From positions 1 to 12,407 of the forward strand of contig JBGTLA010000128.1 of assembly GCA_041744375.1 (NCBI GenBank): 12,407 nucleotides of DNA, written 5' to 3'. A program made the position numbers and the translations under genes. Of the stretch, positions 11,582 through 12,407 are shown piece by piece. Numbering within the stretch: the stretch's first letter is position 1; each line of letters begins with the position of its first letter. The notes under the pieces were generated by a model. That model had not been told where the DNA came from and ran no database searches. It saw only the letters and a list, made by a program, of their open reading frames with translations. The DNA is from JBGTLA01 sp041744375 (lineage in GTDB: Bacteria; Actinomycetota; Acidimicrobiia; Spongiisociales; ZC4RG35).

Positions 11582-12407
11582 ACTGCCTCCAGGGCGAGCG
11601 CAACCTCGGAAACCGTGAGAAATGAATGGGGGGCGAGGATCTTGGCAACCTGGGGCGCGAAGGCCGGAGAGGCAACCACCACCTCGGCCGTGGGCCCGTC
11701 GGCCACGATCTCGCCTTCGGCCATCACGACCACCCGCTGGGCGGTTTCCGCCACGAACTCGACGTCGTGCGTCGACACCATCACGGCCCGTCCCGAGGCG
11801 GCCAGGTCGGCCAACACTCCTCCCAGACGTCGCTTGGCCGCGTAGTCGAGCCCGCGAGTCGGTTCGTCCAGCAGCACCACCTGCGGACGGGCGGTGAGCT
11901 GAATGGCTAGGACGAGGGCCAGCTTCTGGCCCTCGGAGAGGTCGGATGGGTGAGCTGTGACATCGATCGGCCCCACCAGGCGCCCGAGAAGGGAGAGACA
12001 CGACCCCGGCTCGGCGCCGGTTTCGAGGTCGGCCTGGGTGCACTCTTCATGAACCGTCTCCAGATAGAGGAGGTCTGCGGGGGTCTGGGGAACGAGGCCG
12101 ACCGCCTCCCGGGCCTGGGCTGCCCCCAGATCGGCCGGGTCGTCGCCTCCGACCGTGACCGACCCCCGCCAGCGGCGCCCCGAGCCCTGGAGAGCCCACA
12201 ACAACGACGACTTGCCGGCACCGTTGCGTCCCATCAGCGCAGTGACGGTGCCGGCGTCGATCGTGAGATCCACCTCTCTGACGGCCACCACCTGGCCGTA
12301 CACCACGCTGAGGTCGCGGGCCACGAGCACCGGTCCGCCGATGGGAGGCAGCGGCCTGTCGGCCTGGCGGCTGGCGAGACGGATGCGGAGATCGCCGGCG
12401 CGCCGCC
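11578..12407 (-). CDS. ECF/ABC transporter ATP-binding protein, C-terminal ATPase domain (start beyond right edge)
   Basis: 275 residues are visible and the frame stays open to the window edge. GTG 12330 is a possible start, but the 25 codons before it (including RLASRQADRPLPPIGG) look like an interdomain linker, so this is probably the second half of a fused two-domain EcfA protein. The ATPase domain is complete: LVARDLSVVYGQ at its beginning, Walker A GRNGAGKSS, Q-loop LVPQTPADLLYLETV, signature DLSEGQKLALVLA (LSEGQ instead of LSGGQ), Walker B VVLLDEPTRGLD and switch His in STHDVEF. The ending VVMAEGEIVADGPTAEVVVASPAFAPQVAKIL is characteristic of ECF ATPases. It powers import through the coupled S-component. 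LSEGQ is a common variant in ECF ATPases, so not a defect. Confidence 0.88.
   Translation of the reverse strand, partial: RRAGDLRIRLASRQADRPLPPIGGPVLVARDLSVVYGQVVAVREVDLTIDAGTVTALMGRNGAGKSSLLWALQGSGRRWRGSVTVGGDDPADLGAAQAREAVGLVPQTPADLLYLETVHEECTQADLETGAEPGSCLSLLGRLVGPIDVTAHPSDLSEGQKLALVLAIQLTARPQVVLLDEPTRGLDYAAKRRLGGVLADLAASGRAVMVSTHDVEFVAETAQRVVVMAEGEIVADGPTAEVVVASPAFAPQVAKILAPHSFLTVSEVALALEAV

Noticed and set aside
10769..12043. 424-codon minus-strand reading of the ECF S-component
   Set aside because: The extra N-terminal 154 codons are an out-of-frame shadow of the ATPase gene; the GTGA overlap at 11581 gives the sensible start.

Overview
The window reads as a chromosomal stretch of a high-GC actinobacterium. 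Three things point there: actinobacterial-type Tad pilus genes, an F420-biosynthesis gene (cofC/fbiD), and frequent GTG starts that overlap the preceding TGA. I lean towards an Acidimicrobiia-like lineage, but that is an impression from protein style, not a demonstrated placement. Most of the window is ordinary housekeeping and accessory metabolism. The clear oddity is a tandem array of partial tRNA-Glu copies.

Layout. 1-1258 (+): the end of a Tad/Flp pilus cluster, with a TadE-like protein cut by the window edge, a TadE/TadG-like protein and a membrane-anchored protein, chained by GTGA overlaps. 1269-1643 (-): a small zinc-ribbon protein, convergent with the pilus cluster. 1689-1982 (+): a promoter, tRNA-Gln(CTG), tRNA-Glu(CTC) and a terminator. 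1983-about 2455: five further copies of the 3' part of the tRNA-Glu gene, four of them carrying a copy of its terminator, at a 103-104 bp period. 2494-5133 (-): an SDR-family protein, a sugar/maltose O-acetyltransferase-like protein and an MFS exporter. Two copies of a 47-bp hairpin-bearing repeat lie at the 3' ends of the SDR and MFS genes. 5210-6415 (+): an orphan UgpC/MsmK-type ABC ATPase. 6556-6879 (+): an ArsR-family metalloregulator with a visible operator and promoter. 6860-9038 (-): an acyl-CoA thioesterase-like protein, CofC/FbiD and a PIG-L/LmbE deacetylase in one tight transcription unit. 9195-10787 (+): 3-phosphoglycerate dehydrogenase SerA. 10769-12407 (-): an ECF-type vitamin/ion importer, with an ATPase that runs off the window edge and an S-component.

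How the genes work together. The Tad genes belong to envelope and pilus assembly. The thioesterase, cofC and PIG-L genes are close enough to be co-transcribed and place F420 cofactor synthesis here. The ECF ATPase and S-component are translationally coupled and form part of one importer, whose EcfT and any further ATPase domain would lie beyond the right edge. SerA supplies serine. The ArsR protein probably represses its own leaderless promoter, and no metal-resistance gene is visible beside it.

Gene-free stretches. The only one over 300 bases is 1938-2493, filled by the tRNA-derived array and one copy of the dispersed hairpin repeat. The 140 bases at 6416-6555 hold the ArsR promoter and operator at the right end and nothing else I can name. 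The 156 bases at 9039-9194 hold a divergent promoter region.
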